Assembly (NCBI GenBank): GCA_028875175.1
Contig: JAPPFO010000126.1
Location: 2,053-7,827, forward strand
From: Chloroflexota bacterium
Lineage (GTDB): Bacteria > Chloroflexota > UBA11872
Direction of reading: 5' to 3'
Length of the DNA: 5,775 bases
The notes below the pieces were generated by a model, which was given only the letters and a program-made list of their open reading frames with translations, was not told the DNA's origin and made no database searches. The position numbers and the translations under genes are program-made. Below, piece by piece: positions 5,775-5,775 of the stretch (positions within the stretch are counted from its first letter, which is position 1; each line of letters starts with the position of its first letter).

Positions 5775-5775
5775 A

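Noticed and set aside
1..5775. CRISPR arrays, tRNA or rRNA genes, riboswitches, or a complete insertion sequence
   Set aside because: I looked for regularly spaced repeats, cloverleaf elements, rRNA signatures and transposase motifs with paired inverted ends and found none.

Overview
The window reads as about 5.8 kb of bacterial accessory DNA with all four supported genes on the + strand. The left two thirds is GC-rich (a hand-counted 60-base line inside the nuclease gene is 60% GC), while the last gene is nearer 50%. That fits a defence-type island built from pieces of different origin. The host cannot be named. A copy of a dispersed intergenic motif (CTGAGCCTGCCGAAGG, 68-83) and the GC-rich genes would fit a high-GC bacterium such as a Chloroflexota or proteobacterial lineage, but this is weak evidence. 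The ends look like contig ends: a C-rich, G-poor start, and 97 consecutive G/C bases at the right that look like an assembly artefact.

Layout. Bases 1-412 hold no convincing gene; they contain the dispersed motif and a strong 10-bp hairpin (256-282). Bases 413-1422 encode an EcoRI-type N6-adenine DNA methyltransferase whose reading frame is broken by a single missing base just after position 557. Bases 1419-2507 encode a DUF262 (GmrSD/ParB-like) protein with a C-terminal HNH nuclease, overlapping the methyltransferase by ATGA. Twelve bases later (2520-3164) lies a 214-aa protein that looks like only the C-terminal, substrate-contacting end of a much larger DNA methyltransferase. After a roughly 330-base gap with a plausible sigma70-type promoter (3417-3446) comes a 635-aa DUF4209 protein (3520-5427) with the RNxxxHG / HEPN Rx4H motif near its C-terminus. 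Bases 5428-5775 hold no supported gene.

How the parts may work together. The methyltransferase and the DUF262-HNH protein form a translationally coupled pair that resembles a restriction-modification or modification-dependent defence module: one protein marks adenines and the other senses or cleaves DNA. The fragment behind them suggests recombination at a restriction locus. The DUF4209 protein has its own promoter and a different base composition. It is a candidate HEPN ribonuclease, possibly a separate defence or toxin gene that landed in the same island. Family assignments come from motifs and remembered family sequences; the functional links are inference.
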